This document shows positions 7,208-15,764 of a stretch of 64,000 nucleotides of DNA, piece by piece. The translations under genes and the position numbers were made by a program. The notes under the pieces were generated by a model, which was given only the letters and a program-made list of their open reading frames with translations, was not told the DNA's origin and did no database searches. The DNA is from an uncultured Lachnospiraceae bacterium (GTDB lineage Bacteria; Bacillota; Clostridia; Lachnospirales; Lachnospiraceae). Numbering within the stretch: the stretch's first letter is position 1; each line of letters starts with the position of its first letter. Where the stretch lies: contig CAMZDG010000010.1 in assembly GCA_947305245.1 (NCBI GenBank), positions 1-64,000 on the forward strand, in the 5' to 3' direction.

Positions 7208-8032
7208 ATGGCAAGAAGGAGAATGATCGCAAGGGAAGTCGTCAGCTCGGATGATTTCCTTGGCATGTCCATTAGGGCAAGGGAGCTTTACATGCATCTT
7301 AACCTGGCCGCGGACGACGACGGATTTGTTTCAAACGTGGACACGACGGTCCGCATGGTGGGCGCGTCAAAAAAGCACCTGCAGGAACTTTTGGACAAGG
7401 AATACCTGATCCGGTTTGACAGCGGGATCTGCCTCGTAACGCACTGGCGGGTTGCCAACACCATCCGCAAGGATCTCTACCACTCCTCGCTTCACCGAGA
7501 GGAAGCGGCACTTGTCACGGAAATCGGTGGCGTTTACCGACTTCTGACCGAAGAGGAGCTTGCACAAAGGGTAGCCAGGGAAGCGGAAGCCATTCCGGAA
7601 GGCGACGCCAGCGTAACGGAAACGGCACGCGAACGTAACGAAGACGTAACGGAAGCGTTACGGGAAAGTGACGAGACCGTTACGCAATTAGATGAGAACA
7701 AATTTAAATTAGACAAGGATAATCAGATAAGAGAGGGAAAAGACCAGCCCCCTCTCATCATTCCTTCCGAAGAGGAATTACTGGAATATGCCGAACAAAT
7801 CGGCTATCAGGACTTCAATCCCGAAAAGTTCCTTACCTACTACGGATCCCGAAACTGGAAGCTCTCCGGAGGAATGCCCGTAACTGACTGGCGAATGCAG
7901 GTGGACAGCTGGAAGGCGAGGGAGGGCGATTACAAGCCCGCAAACCCGTCTCCCAAGCAACCCGCATGGAAGCCTGCAAACCAGAATAATTACGACTTTG
8001 AAGAGCTGGAGAAAAAGCTCATTGCAAACTGA
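7208..8032 (+). CDS. Replication-initiator/replisome-organiser-like protein
   Basis: 274 residues. The N-terminal part (about 1-120; RARELYMHLNLAADDDGF, VGASKKHLQELLDKEYLI) is a winged-helix-like domain of phage/IME replisome organisers. A variable acidic linker follows, then a conserved C-terminal segment (about 190-274). The counterpart in element 2 (24190-25020) shares the N-terminal plan and is almost identical over the last 95 residues. It probably supports replication of the excised element; this is an inference from family and place. It starts immediately after the relaxase stop. Confidence 0.7.
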   Translation: MARRRMIAREVVSSDDFLGMSIRARELYMHLNLAADDDGFVSNVDTTVRMVGASKKHLQELLDKEYLIRFDSGICLVTHWRVANTIRKDLYHSSLHREEAALVTEIGGVYRLLTEEELAQRVAREAEAIPEGDASVTETARERNEDVTEALRESDETVTQLDENKFKLDKDNQIREGKDQPPLIIPSEEELLEYAEQIGYQDFNPEKFLTYYGSRNWKLSGGMPVTDWRMQVDSWKAREGDYKPANPSPKQPAWKPANQNNYDFEELEKKLIAN

Positions 8033-8054
8033 ACATGAATAACCCGTCACTCGT

Positions 8055-8084
8055 CCTTTGCCACGCCCGGCAAGGGATTTTTTT
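8055..8084 (+). terminator. Terminator 1 after the element 1 replication gene
   Basis: The hairpin CCTTTGCC/GGCAAGGG is followed by a T-run. It is the first of two consecutive terminators separating the mobilization/replication genes from the integrase. Both are copied almost base for base in element 2 (25043-25117). Confidence 0.7.
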
Positions 8085-8091
8085 ATGTCAA

Positions 8092-8127
8092 GGGGCAGTC
8101 CTGCGCATTGCAGGCTGCTCCTTTTTT
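8092..8127 (+). terminator. Terminator 2 before the element 1 integrase
   Basis: The hairpin GCAGTCCTGC/GCAGGCTGC is followed by CTTTTTT. It lies about 25 bases before the integrase start, so integrase expression may depend on read-through. Confidence 0.75.
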
Positions 8128-8150
8128 CGTTTAAAACAAAGGAGACTTAA

Positions 8151-9464
8151 ATGAATAAAGCAATGGAAAACCTCTTATCCACGGAAAATGCCAATACTGC
8201 ATTGCAACTGTGCACTGCAAATGCTACAATGGAAGAGCTTGAAGAAATGAGTGCCGCCATAGATGCAGCAAAAATGAAAAAAGAGAGAGAAAGGATTGTT
8301 ATTAAACGGTTCGGTGAACCCTATTTAACCACCAAAAAGCAAAATGGAAAGCTCTGTGAGTATTACCGAGTAGATTATCGAAATGAGTTCGGTCAACGCG
8401 TCCAGAAATCAGCCAAAAGCAGAAGTGAACTGTTAGAAAAGCTGTGGACCATCATGGAAGAAGAAAACCCTAATCAGCTAAAAGCAACCTCCACCATTCG
8501 GGACGCGTATGAAAAGCATCGCAAAAAGCGGAATGAACTGGTTGAAGCCGGGGCAATCTCCTCTCAGACGGCAGAATATGACGTTTACAACTGGAATCGC
8601 TTTTTTTCCGGCCGTGCTTTCGTAGACCTGCCAATTCAGAAGACCTCCACCTACCTGCTGGAGCAAGAGTTCCGGAAGATCTGCGGAGATGGCACAAAAT
8701 ATACGAAAAAGGCCTTTGATAAAGCCAAAAGCCTCATGAGTGGCATTTATCAGGAAGCACTTTCTGACGGAATCATCTCGATCAATTACGCAGCCAATGC
8801 ATCAACAGACCTTTGCAAGTTTATCGTTGAAGATCATTCCGAGGAGGCGGAGCAGGACAAATACTACACGCAGGAAGAAGTTCAAAAGCTAAGAGCATAT
8901 CTAAGGAGCCTTCCAAAGAATACTTACACTCTTGGCATTTTGCTTCACACTTATCTTGTAAGTCGCGTAGGGGAAACAAGGGCTCTTACCTGGGATGATT
9001 ATAATCCCGAAACCGGAGAAATGAAAATCTGGCACGAAATAATCCAGAAAAAGAACGGGGACAAAAAAAGAGCCGATTTTGATAAGCATTGCACCAAAAG
9101 TGGAAAAAGCCAAGGCAGGCGTACCATAGCCCTGCCAAAAGAAGCAATGGAAGTGGTTGAGGAACTACGAAAGATCAACGGCCATAAGAAATACATTTTG
9201 AACGGCCGCGGAGACGCCAAGTTTTCCATCCCCCCTAACAAGTTCAACGAACACCTTAGGGAATATTGTGAAGATTGTGGTATCACCTATCATTCTTCCC
9301 ATAAATTTCGCTTCTACGGCATTACCAGAATGTATGAGCTCGGCATCAGCGAGGACAGCATCCAATATACCGCCGGGCACACCACTTTGGAAATGACGAG
9401 GCATTATGACAAGTCCCGTTCCAAGAATAAGATGGTCTGCCGGGAGGTCATGGCTGCCATTTAA
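8151..9464 (+). CDS. Tyrosine recombinase (integrase) of element 1
   Basis: 437 residues. An N-terminal arm-binding region and a core-binding domain (about 110-225) precede the catalytic domain. Catalytic residues visible are Arg272 (SRVGETRALTW), His384-x-x-Arg387 (HKFR), His410 (AGH) and the nucleophile Tyr419 (TRHYD). It should integrate and excise the element at the tRNA-Gly 3' end. The stop is about 85 bp from core B (9550), the expected position. AAAGGAG precedes the start. No excisionase gene is obvious. Confidence 0.92.
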   Translation: MNKAMENLLSTENANTALQLCTANATMEELEEMSAAIDAAKMKKERERIVIKRFGEPYLTTKKQNGKLCEYYRVDYRNEFGQRVQKSAKSRSELLEKLWTIMEEENPNQLKATSTIRDAYEKHRKKRNELVEAGAISSQTAEYDVYNWNRFFSGRAFVDLPIQKTSTYLLEQEFRKICGDGTKYTKKAFDKAKSLMSGIYQEALSDGIISINYAANASTDLCKFIVEDHSEEAEQDKYYTQEEVQKLRAYLRSLPKNTYTLGILLHTYLVSRVGETRALTWDDYNPETGEMKIWHEIIQKKNGDKKRADFDKHCTKSGKSQGRRTIALPKEAMEVVEELRKINGHKKYILNGRGDAKFSIPPNKFNEHLREYCEDCGITYHSSHKFRFYGITRMYELGISEDSIQYTAGHTTLEMTRHYDKSRSKNKMVCREVMAAI

Positions 9465-9477
9465 TGGATTATTGAGT

Positions 9478-9510
9478 AAGTCACGCACATGTCACGCGAA
9501 GTCACGCAAC
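9478..9510. repeat. Putative integrase arm-type repeats, element 1 right end
   Basis: Three direct copies of GTCACGC are spaced about 11-12 bp apart, between the integrase stop and core B. The same motif occurs at 779-804 at the other end of element 1 and not at the ends of element 2. Confidence 0.6.
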
Positions 9511-9515
9511 TACAA

Positions 9516-9544
9516 ATGCCCGAAAACGCATTGTTTTCGGGCAT
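9516..9544. terminator. Hairpin next to attachment core B
   Basis: The strong inverted repeat ATGCCCGAAAAC...GTTTTCGGGCAT is followed by an A-run on the plus strand. It can terminate integrase transcription from the left or a transcript from the right. It has the same position relative to the core as the hairpins at 649 and 26640. Confidence 0.7.
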
Positions 9545-9549
9545 AAAAA

Positions 9550-9582
9550 AGAGCGGGTGATGGGAATCGAACTATCACCCGC
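9550..9582. other. Attachment site B, junction of elements 1 and 2
   Basis: 9550-9571 repeats the 3' end of tRNA-Gly. The bases to the right complete a perfect 9-bp inverted repeat (GCGGGTGAT at 9553-9561, ATCACCCGC at 9574-9582) with a 12-base loop. The minus strand therefore looks like a tRNA-Gly with only its 5' acceptor strand and its T-loop/3' end. It is the boundary of the two tandem elements. Confidence 0.8.
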
Positions 9583-9629
9583 ACCCTGAAAACCCTTATG
9601 GAACGGAGGATTGCGGCATCGGCAAATCA

Positions 9630-9654
9630 GGGGTCAACCCCTAGGTCAACCCCT
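9630..9654. repeat. Putative integrase arm-type repeats, element 2 left end
   Basis: Two direct copies of GGTCAACCCCT are spaced 12 bp apart, about 60 bp inside core B. Three copies of the same motif lie at 26575-26608 beside the element 2 integrase. The rest of the gap up to 9874 shows nothing recognisable. Confidence 0.6.
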
Positions 9655-9874
9655 GCGAAGTGAAAAATGCGCACAAATTTCTATCCGCTTCCATGTTTGA
9701 AGCACCGATTTTTCAAAGTTCACCTATTGGTCCACCTTTTGCCAAGTTTTCTTTTATGCATCTGCTGCCTTCTCATTGGAATATCAAAATAGACTTTTGA
9801 ATTCCAGTTTAACGCGCTGTTAACGATTCTGTCATAAATCAGCTTGTAGCTGCGGGTTCACATCTCGTCTACCA

Positions 9875-10750
9875 TTATTCACTGAGTTCCCAGCCATACA
9901 CATTCACTATGCTTGGCAGCTGGAGCTCAGATACGCTTTCTCCGTACTCCTTGCCAATTTCAATCAGTATGTGCCATTCAGCCATGTCATCCGTTCCACA
10001 CTCGGGAATGATCCTTCTAATCTCAGGTCGTACTTCGTATTGTGTTTCATTATTCTGCAATGGTGTTACGATCAGTCCCGTGACTTCATGTTCAATCGAA
10101 CCGCTTCCTTCCTCCAACATGACTACAATCAGATCATTATTCTCAAAATATGCGTCATCATATTGTTTTGTGGCATCCATAAAGCCATTTGATTCAAGGT
10201 AGTATTTATCCTTATTGATTTCACAATAGTCTTTCAGCTCTTTTGTCGAAGTAATCCAAAATGCCTTGGGATACTGTTCACCGTCAACATATCCGTCTGT
10301 CCTTATGTATTGAACATTCTGAAGAATGCTTTTGGATTCCTCACTTATTCCCATAATCTCATTCTTGGAATATGGTTTAGCAGTAATTACAACGTCTTGA
10401 TCTGGCATGACAAAAGAGTATCCCCAATAATCACTGTCTCTGTGAGTTTTTTCAAGTTCTTGTGCATCAAGGAAAAGATGTATGTCTGCATCATACAATA
10501 TGCTTGTACGTATCTCTACGCATTCTCCTACTTTCGCGTTTTCTGGCGTATTAGTAAAAACAGATGCCAAATCACCAAGTTCATATCGAATGCAATGGCT
10601 GGATTCCGCATTTTCAACAGTAACAACCAATAAAGGGATGACGGATGCTTCGGCATTTGTTCCGTCATCCGATTTTTGTGGCTCTCCTGGCACACAACTT
10701 GCCAAAAGAATCAACGAAGCAATCACAATTAACAGAAAACTGTTTTTCAT
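9875..10750 (-). CDS. Lipoprotein of unknown function, element 2 cargo
   Basis: 291 residues from the ATG at 10750, chosen because AAGGAG lies just upstream and a signal peptide starts there. The lipobox ends Leu-Leu-Ala-Ser-Cys at residue 19. The mature part has an acidic linker, then a repeat-like segment (VMPDQDVVITAKPY) of the type seen in cell-surface proteins, then a C-terminal domain of unknown fold. It is probably extracytoplasmic. It follows the ECF sigma/anti-sigma pair on the same strand, so it may belong to that regulon. I do not recognise a named family. Confidence 0.7.
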   Translation of the reverse strand: MKNSFLLIVIASLILLASCVPGEPQKSDDGTNAEASVIPLLVVTVENAESSHCIRYELGDLASVFTNTPENAKVGECVEIRTSILYDADIHLFLDAQELEKTHRDSDYWGYSFVMPDQDVVITAKPYSKNEIMGISEESKSILQNVQYIRTDGYVDGEQYPKAFWITSTKELKDYCEINKDKYYLESNGFMDATKQYDDAYFENNDLIVVMLEEGSGSIEHEVTGLIVTPLQNNETQYEVRPEIRRIIPECGTDDMAEWHILIEIGKEYGESVSELQLPSIVNVYGWELSE

Positions 10751-11075
10751 GGGAATCTCCTTTCGAATTACGGTTTGTTCTGGTTTTACGTCATGGCATA
10801 TGCCTTCAAGTATATAGACGATTTCCATGCCAAAATGTTTTAAGCATTGATTCTTTTAACTCCCAAGTTTTACCAGAAGTTAGTTTGCAAAATTAACTGT
10901 ATGCAGAGCAAATTAAACTTTAATCCTTAAGCAGATTTCTCTTGCATGTAAGAAGAGAGTATTTGTTGGATGTCAAAGGGTTGATAAACAGCGCCGGGAT
11001 TCGCAGGGCTGCGCCCTTGCTCATCTCATTATAATGCGGAAGATGGGCGCACTGCTCCAACTGAATAATAGAAAG
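10751..11075. other. Intergenic stretch, no feature recognised
   Basis: About 325 bp between the lipoprotein and the anti-sigma gene. Apart from the lipoprotein ribosome site at its left edge I see no gene, repeat or clear hairpin. It may hold the lipoprotein promoter. Confidence 0.4.
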
Positions 11076-12101
11076 TTACTCACTGATTCCTAATAGTTGA
11101 TTCAACATTTGTATTTCTTCCTCGGAAAGCTCATAATACCAGTCTGCGCTTACAACATTGCCCACGACAGGACGATAATCGATTGCAATTTCCAATCCGT
11201 TACTGCAAAGAATGTTAAGAACACGCTCGTCCTTATCCCACAACTCACGTGACTTATTATATAATTCCGTATCTTCCTCCGCAGATCCCTTCTGCTTATA
11301 TACGACAGTATTCCCGTTGAAAGTCACGTCATCATTGCAATATACCTCCTGCCATTTCTTCGCAAAAAGCTGCTCATCCGCAAGAAGGCCAATGTTTTCT
11401 TTTTCCAGGAGGATCTCAAGTATTGTCTCAATTTCTCCCATGTCATTAATTTCCGCCACGCGGACGTCACCAGCCGCAAAAATCTCCATGCTCACGGGCT
11501 CGCCTATGCCAAGTTGCTTTATCACGGACTCAAGGCTCGTTCCGATCGGTACGTCACCAATGAAACGGTAACCGCCCGTATAAAAGGCATACCCGTCAGG
11601 CGTGTCCACAATGCAAATGCTGACATATTCAGGGTATTTTGCGAAATGGTAAACCTTGCAGCCATTGAGGTTTTCATTCCCGCATTCTGCAACAGTACCC
11701 ATCAGGCTCCCAAGATCTGCCTCCGTGATGACATACTCATTTTCCTGGTTAAGTCCCGTGGCGTCATCGGAAATCAGTCCGTAGTGCTGTCGATCACTCG
11801 CCATAACTGGAAAATATCGCCTCTTCTGTTCGCCACCCATATCGCAAAGCGTAAACCCGTATGCAATGTCATCCTTCATCTCGTCCAGCGTCTGAGTATC
11901 CTCATCCGCACCTTTCGGTTTGGAATGCCTAGTCAGGAACTCCCCGTATTTTGCCGCCCCAAGTATCACGACGCAAAGGCAGGCAGCTGCCACGACCCAT
12001 TTAACCCATGCGTTATTCTTTTTGTTATATGCATTCTCTGCCGCTTCAACATAAGCAGGATCAACTAATTCCATTTTGTCTAATAGATTATTTCCTCTCA
12101 T
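11076..12101 (-). CDS. Membrane-anchored putative anti-sigma factor
   Basis: 341 residues from the ATG at 12101, which overlaps the sigma gene stop as ATGA and has GGAGG upstream. A longer in-frame start is inside the sigma gene and is unlikely. A short cytoplasmic N-terminus (AYVEAAENAYNKKNNAW) is followed by one membrane helix (WVVAAACLCVVILGAA), then a long extracytoplasmic sensor part. The plan equals that of 1233-2438, with low sequence similarity. It presumably holds the co-encoded sigma factor until a cell-envelope signal arrives. Confidence 0.65.
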   Translation of the reverse strand: MRGNNLLDKMELVDPAYVEAAENAYNKKNNAWVKWVVAAACLCVVILGAAKYGEFLTRHSKPKGADEDTQTLDEMKDDIAYGFTLCDMGGEQKRRYFPVMASDRQHYGLISDDATGLNQENEYVITEADLGSLMGTVAECGNENLNGCKVYHFAKYPEYVSICIVDTPDGYAFYTGGYRFIGDVPIGTSLESVIKQLGIGEPVSMEIFAAGDVRVAEINDMGEIETILEILLEKENIGLLADEQLFAKKWQEVYCNDDVTFNGNTVVYKQKGSAEEDTELYNKSRELWDKDERVLNILCSNGLEIAIDYRPVVGNVVSADWYYELSEEEIQMLNQLLGISE

Positions 12102-12655
12102 AGAGTGTAGCCCTCCTTTTCCAAGTGTTCCCGAAACCTTTCGCGGCATCGAAAAAGCATGGTTTTTACTTTGCTTTCGGAAATCGCAAATCGTTTGGAA
12201 ATGTCGGCGATGGAATCCATGTACCAATAACGGCGAATAAAAACATTTCTCTTTTCTGCGGTAAGTTCCGCAAGAAATCCATTGATTGCCTTGCCAAGTT
12301 CTTCGTCACTGATATTTTGCTCGTCACTCGGTGCTGGAATGCACTGTTCCATTTCCTCGGTAAACTCGCATAGAAATGCACTTCGCTTAAGGCGCTTATT
12401 GTCCCTGCAGCGATTCAGCGCAATGTGTCTTGCGATTCGGGCAAGAAAGGCATAGAAATATTTCCTCGGCTCGTGCGGCGGGATGTTTCGCCACGCCTCC
12501 AGGTAGGTATCGTTCTCACATTCCTCGGCTGTTTGTGAATCTTCCACGATGCCGTATGCCAACGAGCGCAGGTGCGATCCGTATTTCTCCGCCGTCTCCT
12601 TGACTGCCTTTTCATCCCGCGACAGATACAGTTCAACAATCAGTTCATCTTCCAT
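12098..12655 (-). CDS. ECF-type RNA polymerase sigma factor
   Basis: 185 residues. Region 2 covers about 8-75 (ECENDTYLEAWRNIPPHEP) and region 4 about 125-182 (KRNVFIRRYWYMDSIADISK, then KVKTMLFRCRERFREHL). It is a close relative of the sigma factors at 2435 and 27944. It is the first gene of a likely operon with the anti-sigma gene. A TGTAACCTTTT motif upstream may be its own target promoter. Confidence 0.9.
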   Translation of the reverse strand: MEDELIVELYLSRDEKAVKETAEKYGSHLRSLAYGIVEDSQTAEECENDTYLEAWRNIPPHEPRKYFYAFLARIARHIALNRCRDNKRLKRSAFLCEFTEEMEQCIPAPSDEQNISDEELGKAINGFLAELTAEKRNVFIRRYWYMDSIADISKRFAISESKVKTMLFRCRERFREHLEKEGYTL

Positions 12656-12724
12656 GCTTTGTCTCCTTTCCCCCGGGAACGCCTCCCGCGAGTCAATAGC
12701 GACAATTCATAATAAAGGCCTTCA

Positions 12725-12758
12725 CCCTAATAAGCACTTTTTTTCTGAAAAGGTTACA
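12725..12758 (-). promoter_or_regulatory. Possible ECF-type promoter upstream of sigma gene
   Basis: The minus strand has TGTAACCTTTTC followed about 20 bases later by TTATTAGGG. It aligns with the TGTRAYYTTTT motifs before the other two ECF sigma genes. Function is inferred from recurrence only. Confidence 0.35.
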
Positions 12759-12826
12759 TTACCAGAATTATAAAAATGCAAAAAGTCTTTTAACTCCCAC
12801 CAGAGCAACCAAAAGCAGACCGTAAC

Positions 12827-14764
12827 TCACTTTGATTCGGTAAGCATCAAATTCACCCTGTTCTGAATGACGTCTATCACGTCATCCAGGCTCTTTTGTC
12901 CCTCATAATATGCGTGGATCTCTTCATAGACGATCTTCCTTACGTCATTAACGCTCTTAGGTTTCTTTTGATAATCCGACAGGATTTGACGGAATGCATC
13001 CACGCCATTCTGATTGATTCGATGCTCTGTGTAATCCTTCCCAATTACGTTACCCTCCGAATCCCTGATCTCTACTTCATTCTTCCCATAGAGGGCAAGC
13101 TCGTCATCTATTATTTTTTCCATCACGTCCACGTTTGACCAAAGCCTGGCCGCGGCAAACTCGCCCGGATAGGCAGAAAGATAGCTTTCAATAAATCTCC
13201 ATGCCCCGTCCGCGTCCTTACAGGAATGCAGGATGGCGACCTCGGCAAAGCCGTAAATGCTGGATTTTGGTTTTCCTTCGCGCGTAGGATACCCGATCAT
13301 GAGCCATTCATTCATTGGGTTTACCTCTTCAAGGCCGGAAAAATCAAAGTACTTGATGACGTTTTTCCGTTCTTCGGCGTTTCCCTGATCCTCACGATCC
13401 TTACATTCCTTTACGTATTCCAAAAGTGCCCTGAAATCAGGGGAATCAAAATAAGCCTCGCCCTTTCCCTCATCATAAAAGCATTCCACGTTTTGCGACA
13501 AGAGCCATGCACTCGTAAACACGTAATCTCCAAACGGCCTGTATTCATCCCGTCCGCGCAGATAGTCCACCAACTCCAAATACGTCCAGCCTCTTTCTTT
13601 TTCCCAAAGGACTTCGGGCACGGCGAGCGTCTGTAGATCAAAAAACTGCGGTATAAAATAAAGGACTCCTTCGCTGGAACCGTATTCAAGCACCTCCGGA
13701 TAAAAGCTTTTCTCTGACAGTCGTTCACTCTTTTCAAGGAAAGGCCTTAAGTCGATCAAATATCCTTGCGTTGCCATTTCTTCCCAGTTATACATGTTCT
13801 GAAGGCAGATCATGTCTGGGGCGTGATCCGTAAGAAGGGATGCCTGCAGCCTTGTCATGGCAGTCTCTGCGTCCTCCTCTTCCCCGTCCTTGATGAGCTC
13901 ATCAATTTTCAAAAGATATTCCGTCTGCGAATTGTTAAAATCCGTGACAAGCTGCTGCAGGTATCCGTCCGCACGAAGTGAGGTGATTACCAGCTCCTTG
14001 CGCTGCGGCTTTTCCCCCTGTGCCACCTCTTTGATCCTGTAATATACTATCCCTTTTTCGTCGGAATCCCATGACGCCGCATAAAAATCCTTATCCGATT
14101 TCCAAACCTTGTCAACGCTGCCGCCCATGATCCCAAGGTCTGACCACCGGAAAAGCTCCCGGCTGGTCCCATCGGCAACGGAATAGCTGCTTAAGCTCTC
14201 CGAGGTATATATGTAGATTGTCTTATCGTCACATCCATACTTGACGATCCCTTTGCAGTCCCGCGGCAGATTTCCCATCTCCTCTCCAAGCGCAAGGCGC
14301 TTTGTGTCAATGCGGTTGATCACGGGATGCCCGCCGCTTTCTCCGGTCATTCGAAGCACGTAGGTTCCGTCTGCAATGCATGACACCATGTCTCCGTTGC
14401 AATTGATCTGCCCCTTGGAAATGCCTTTTTCATCATACACCTGTATGACGTCCATGCGATCATAGTCCACCACAAAAATGGTTTCCTGACTGATCAAAAG
14501 ATCCGTAGCGTTATTAAGTGCAATGCCTTCAGGGAAATCACTGATGCCCCAAAGACTGCCTTTTTCGTCCACGCCAAAAACGCTGCCTTCCGGTGACAAA
14601 TATCGCTGATAACCCGCCTCCTTTGGGATGCCAAGATCCACTTTTTCTGACACGTACGTGACCGTCTGGTCGCCGTCACTCGTCGCGGCATCTTTTTTGG
14701 GCTGACATCCACAGAGGCAAATGCTCAAGATTATGAAACTCAACCATTGCAAAACTTTTTTCAT
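12827..14764 (-). CDS. Extracellular solute-binding lipoprotein
   Basis: 645 residues, longer than the usual 430-550 of family 1 solute-binding proteins. The signal peptide ends in lipobox Leu-Cys-Gly-Cys20. Residues about 35-250 look like a beta-propeller-type extension. From about 255 the typical fold follows (SLRADGYLQQLVTDFNNS, DHAPDMICLQ), with the family tail SLDDVIDVIQNRV. It should bind a carbohydrate or peptide outside the cell. No permease or ATPase gene is adjacent, so it may act as a sensor partner or use a distant transporter. It lies upstream of the ECF sigma gene on the same strand. Confidence 0.8.
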   Translation of the reverse strand: MKKVLQWLSFIILSICLCGCQPKKDAATSDGDQTVTYVSEKVDLGIPKEAGYQRYLSPEGSVFGVDEKGSLWGISDFPEGIALNNATDLLISQETIFVVDYDRMDVIQVYDEKGISKGQINCNGDMVSCIADGTYVLRMTGESGGHPVINRIDTKRLALGEEMGNLPRDCKGIVKYGCDDKTIYIYTSESLSSYSVADGTSRELFRWSDLGIMGGSVDKVWKSDKDFYAASWDSDEKGIVYYRIKEVAQGEKPQRKELVITSLRADGYLQQLVTDFNNSQTEYLLKIDELIKDGEEEDAETAMTRLQASLLTDHAPDMICLQNMYNWEEMATQGYLIDLRPFLEKSERLSEKSFYPEVLEYGSSEGVLYFIPQFFDLQTLAVPEVLWEKERGWTYLELVDYLRGRDEYRPFGDYVFTSAWLLSQNVECFYDEGKGEAYFDSPDFRALLEYVKECKDREDQGNAEERKNVIKYFDFSGLEEVNPMNEWLMIGYPTREGKPKSSIYGFAEVAILHSCKDADGAWRFIESYLSAYPGEFAAARLWSNVDVMEKIIDDELALYGKNEVEIRDSEGNVIGKDYTEHRINQNGVDAFRQILSDYQKKPKSVNDVRKIVYEEIHAYYEGQKSLDDVIDVIQNRVNLMLTESK

Positions 14765-14768
14765 GCAT

Positions 14769-14975
14769 CTAATTCCTCCATTCTTTTTTCAGCATCACAT
14801 ATTGCATCGTATTCTCATAAATCGGAACACCGTCTTCATCATTCACAAACGATACAAATTCCTTAAACAAGCCTTCCCTGCGCATTCCAAGCTTTTCGCA
14901 AAGCCGCTGGCTTGAGAGGTTGTAATCTTCCACGTATGCATATATGCGCCTGATCCATAAATTGTCCCTCCTCAT
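14769..14975 (-). pseudogene. C-terminal remnant of a RimJ/RimL-type GNAT acetyltransferase
   Basis: 68 residues with the GNAT C-terminal motif (DYNLSSQRLCEKLGMRREG) and the tail of the RimJ/RimL group. About 110 N-terminal residues, including the acetyl-CoA loop, are missing. It is probably a remnant of a deletion. It lies four bases before the solute-binding gene. Confidence 0.65.
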
Positions 14976-15088
14976 GTTTTTTACCGCAAAATGTCTTTAT
15001 ATACATAAATAATCTACATCCAAAGCTGCGAGCAGCAATCCAATGTTTGTAACGAAAAGTCCCGATTTATGCAAGCGGAATTGCACAA

Positions 15089-15370
15089 TTATCTCCGCAT
15101 GTATTCATCCCTTAATGCCGTCAAGTGATCTATGATGTTAGCATTCCATGAAATCATTGCCGGAAGCTTCTCGCATGGAAACTCCCTGCAAAGCCCACAG
15201 AATTGTACGCCATGTTCCCTTGCACATGCATGTACTTTGCACCTGCCTGATTCAGCCCATTCCGGAACCCGTCCATCTACCTCAATGCAACCAGGGCATG
15301 AACCCTCAATCTTTTTTGAGCAACCTACGCAACATTCACCGCATGCAGTAATCGTTGTAAAATCAGTCAT
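15089..15370 (-). CDS. DUF3795 cysteine-rich protein
   Basis: 93 residues with nine or more cysteines in paired arrangement (ACGECCVGC, SCPGC, CGLCREFPCEKL), the signature of the DUF3795 family. The spacing suggests zinc or iron-sulfur binding. It is small, soluble and of unknown function. It stands alone between remnants of element ends. Confidence 0.75.
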   Translation of the reverse strand: MTDFTTITACGECCVGCSKKIEGSCPGCIEVDGRVPEWAESGRCKVHACAREHGVQFCGLCREFPCEKLPAMISWNANIIDHLTALRDEYMRR

Positions 15371-15492
15371 ATCATTCCCCTAATCCATACATTCCAAAAT
15401 ATAATCGCTCATGTTCATTGCAACCTATAATCCTTGACCATCTGCAAAATTGCGGCAATGCCATTGACATAAGTCGACTTTTTCTGACCTCT

Positions 15493-15558
15493 CTTGAATA
15501 ATTTTATCACAAAATCAAAGTTTCTGGCAACACTCCCACATGGCAGATTATTCCCGTC
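15493..15558. repeat. Copy 2 of the dispersed 60-bp sequence (scar-like)
   Basis: It aligns with 3443-3509 (TATCACAAAATCA, ATGGCAGATTATTCC) with a short gap. It lies immediately left of a hairpin and a tRNA 3'-end-like core. The adjoining sigma-like gene of copy 1 is missing. This looks like the junction left when most of a related element was lost. Confidence 0.5.
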
Positions 15559-15573
15559 AATGTCAATAGAAAA

Positions 15574-15601
15574 AGCCCTGAAACGCATTCGTTTCAAGGC
15601 T
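15574..15601. terminator. Hairpin beside the family 3 core (copy 1)
   Basis: The inverted repeat AGCCcTGAAACG...CGTTTCAaGGCT is repeated almost exactly at 19502-19530. The position beside the core is the same as in the tRNA-Gly att sites. Confidence 0.65.
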
Positions 15602-15621
15602 CTTCACAATAAATTCGTAAC

Positions 15622-15643
15622 TGCTGGCAGCCGGACTTGAAGG
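15622..15643. other. tRNA 3'-end-like core, copy 1 (degenerate att)
   Basis: The stretch around GCTGGCAGCCGGACTTGAA reads on the minus strand as a T-loop (TTCAAGT) followed by an acceptor 3' strand ending TGCCAGCA, as at the end of a tRNA gene. The rest of a tRNA is absent. An identical copy lies at 19550-19571. I cannot name the parent tRNA with confidence. Confidence 0.6.
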
Positions 15644-15661
15644 CTGAAGTCAAATGGAAAA

Positions 15662-15720
15662 ACCAATAAAATAAGGAGGTTAGAGGTACCGACACACCTT
15701 TGACTACCTGTTGGAATACC
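15662..15720. repeat. Arm-like repeats right of family 3 core (copy 1)
   Basis: AACAATAAAATAAGGAGGTT-like sequence is shared with 19590-19608. It is followed by TACCTGTTGGAATACCT, in which TACCT recurs at 12 bp. This geometry (core, then arm-like repeats 60-80 bp to the right) matches ends A and B of the tRNA-Gly elements. Confidence 0.5.
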
Positions 15721-15764
15721 TTTTCGAGATAATCTGAAACTTCCTGCTTCTTGCCATTACGGCT

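Noticed and set aside
15415..15597. 60-residue minus-strand frame
   Set aside because: It overlaps the dispersed scar sequence and the hairpin beside the att-like core, with no homologue or ribosome site that I can see.
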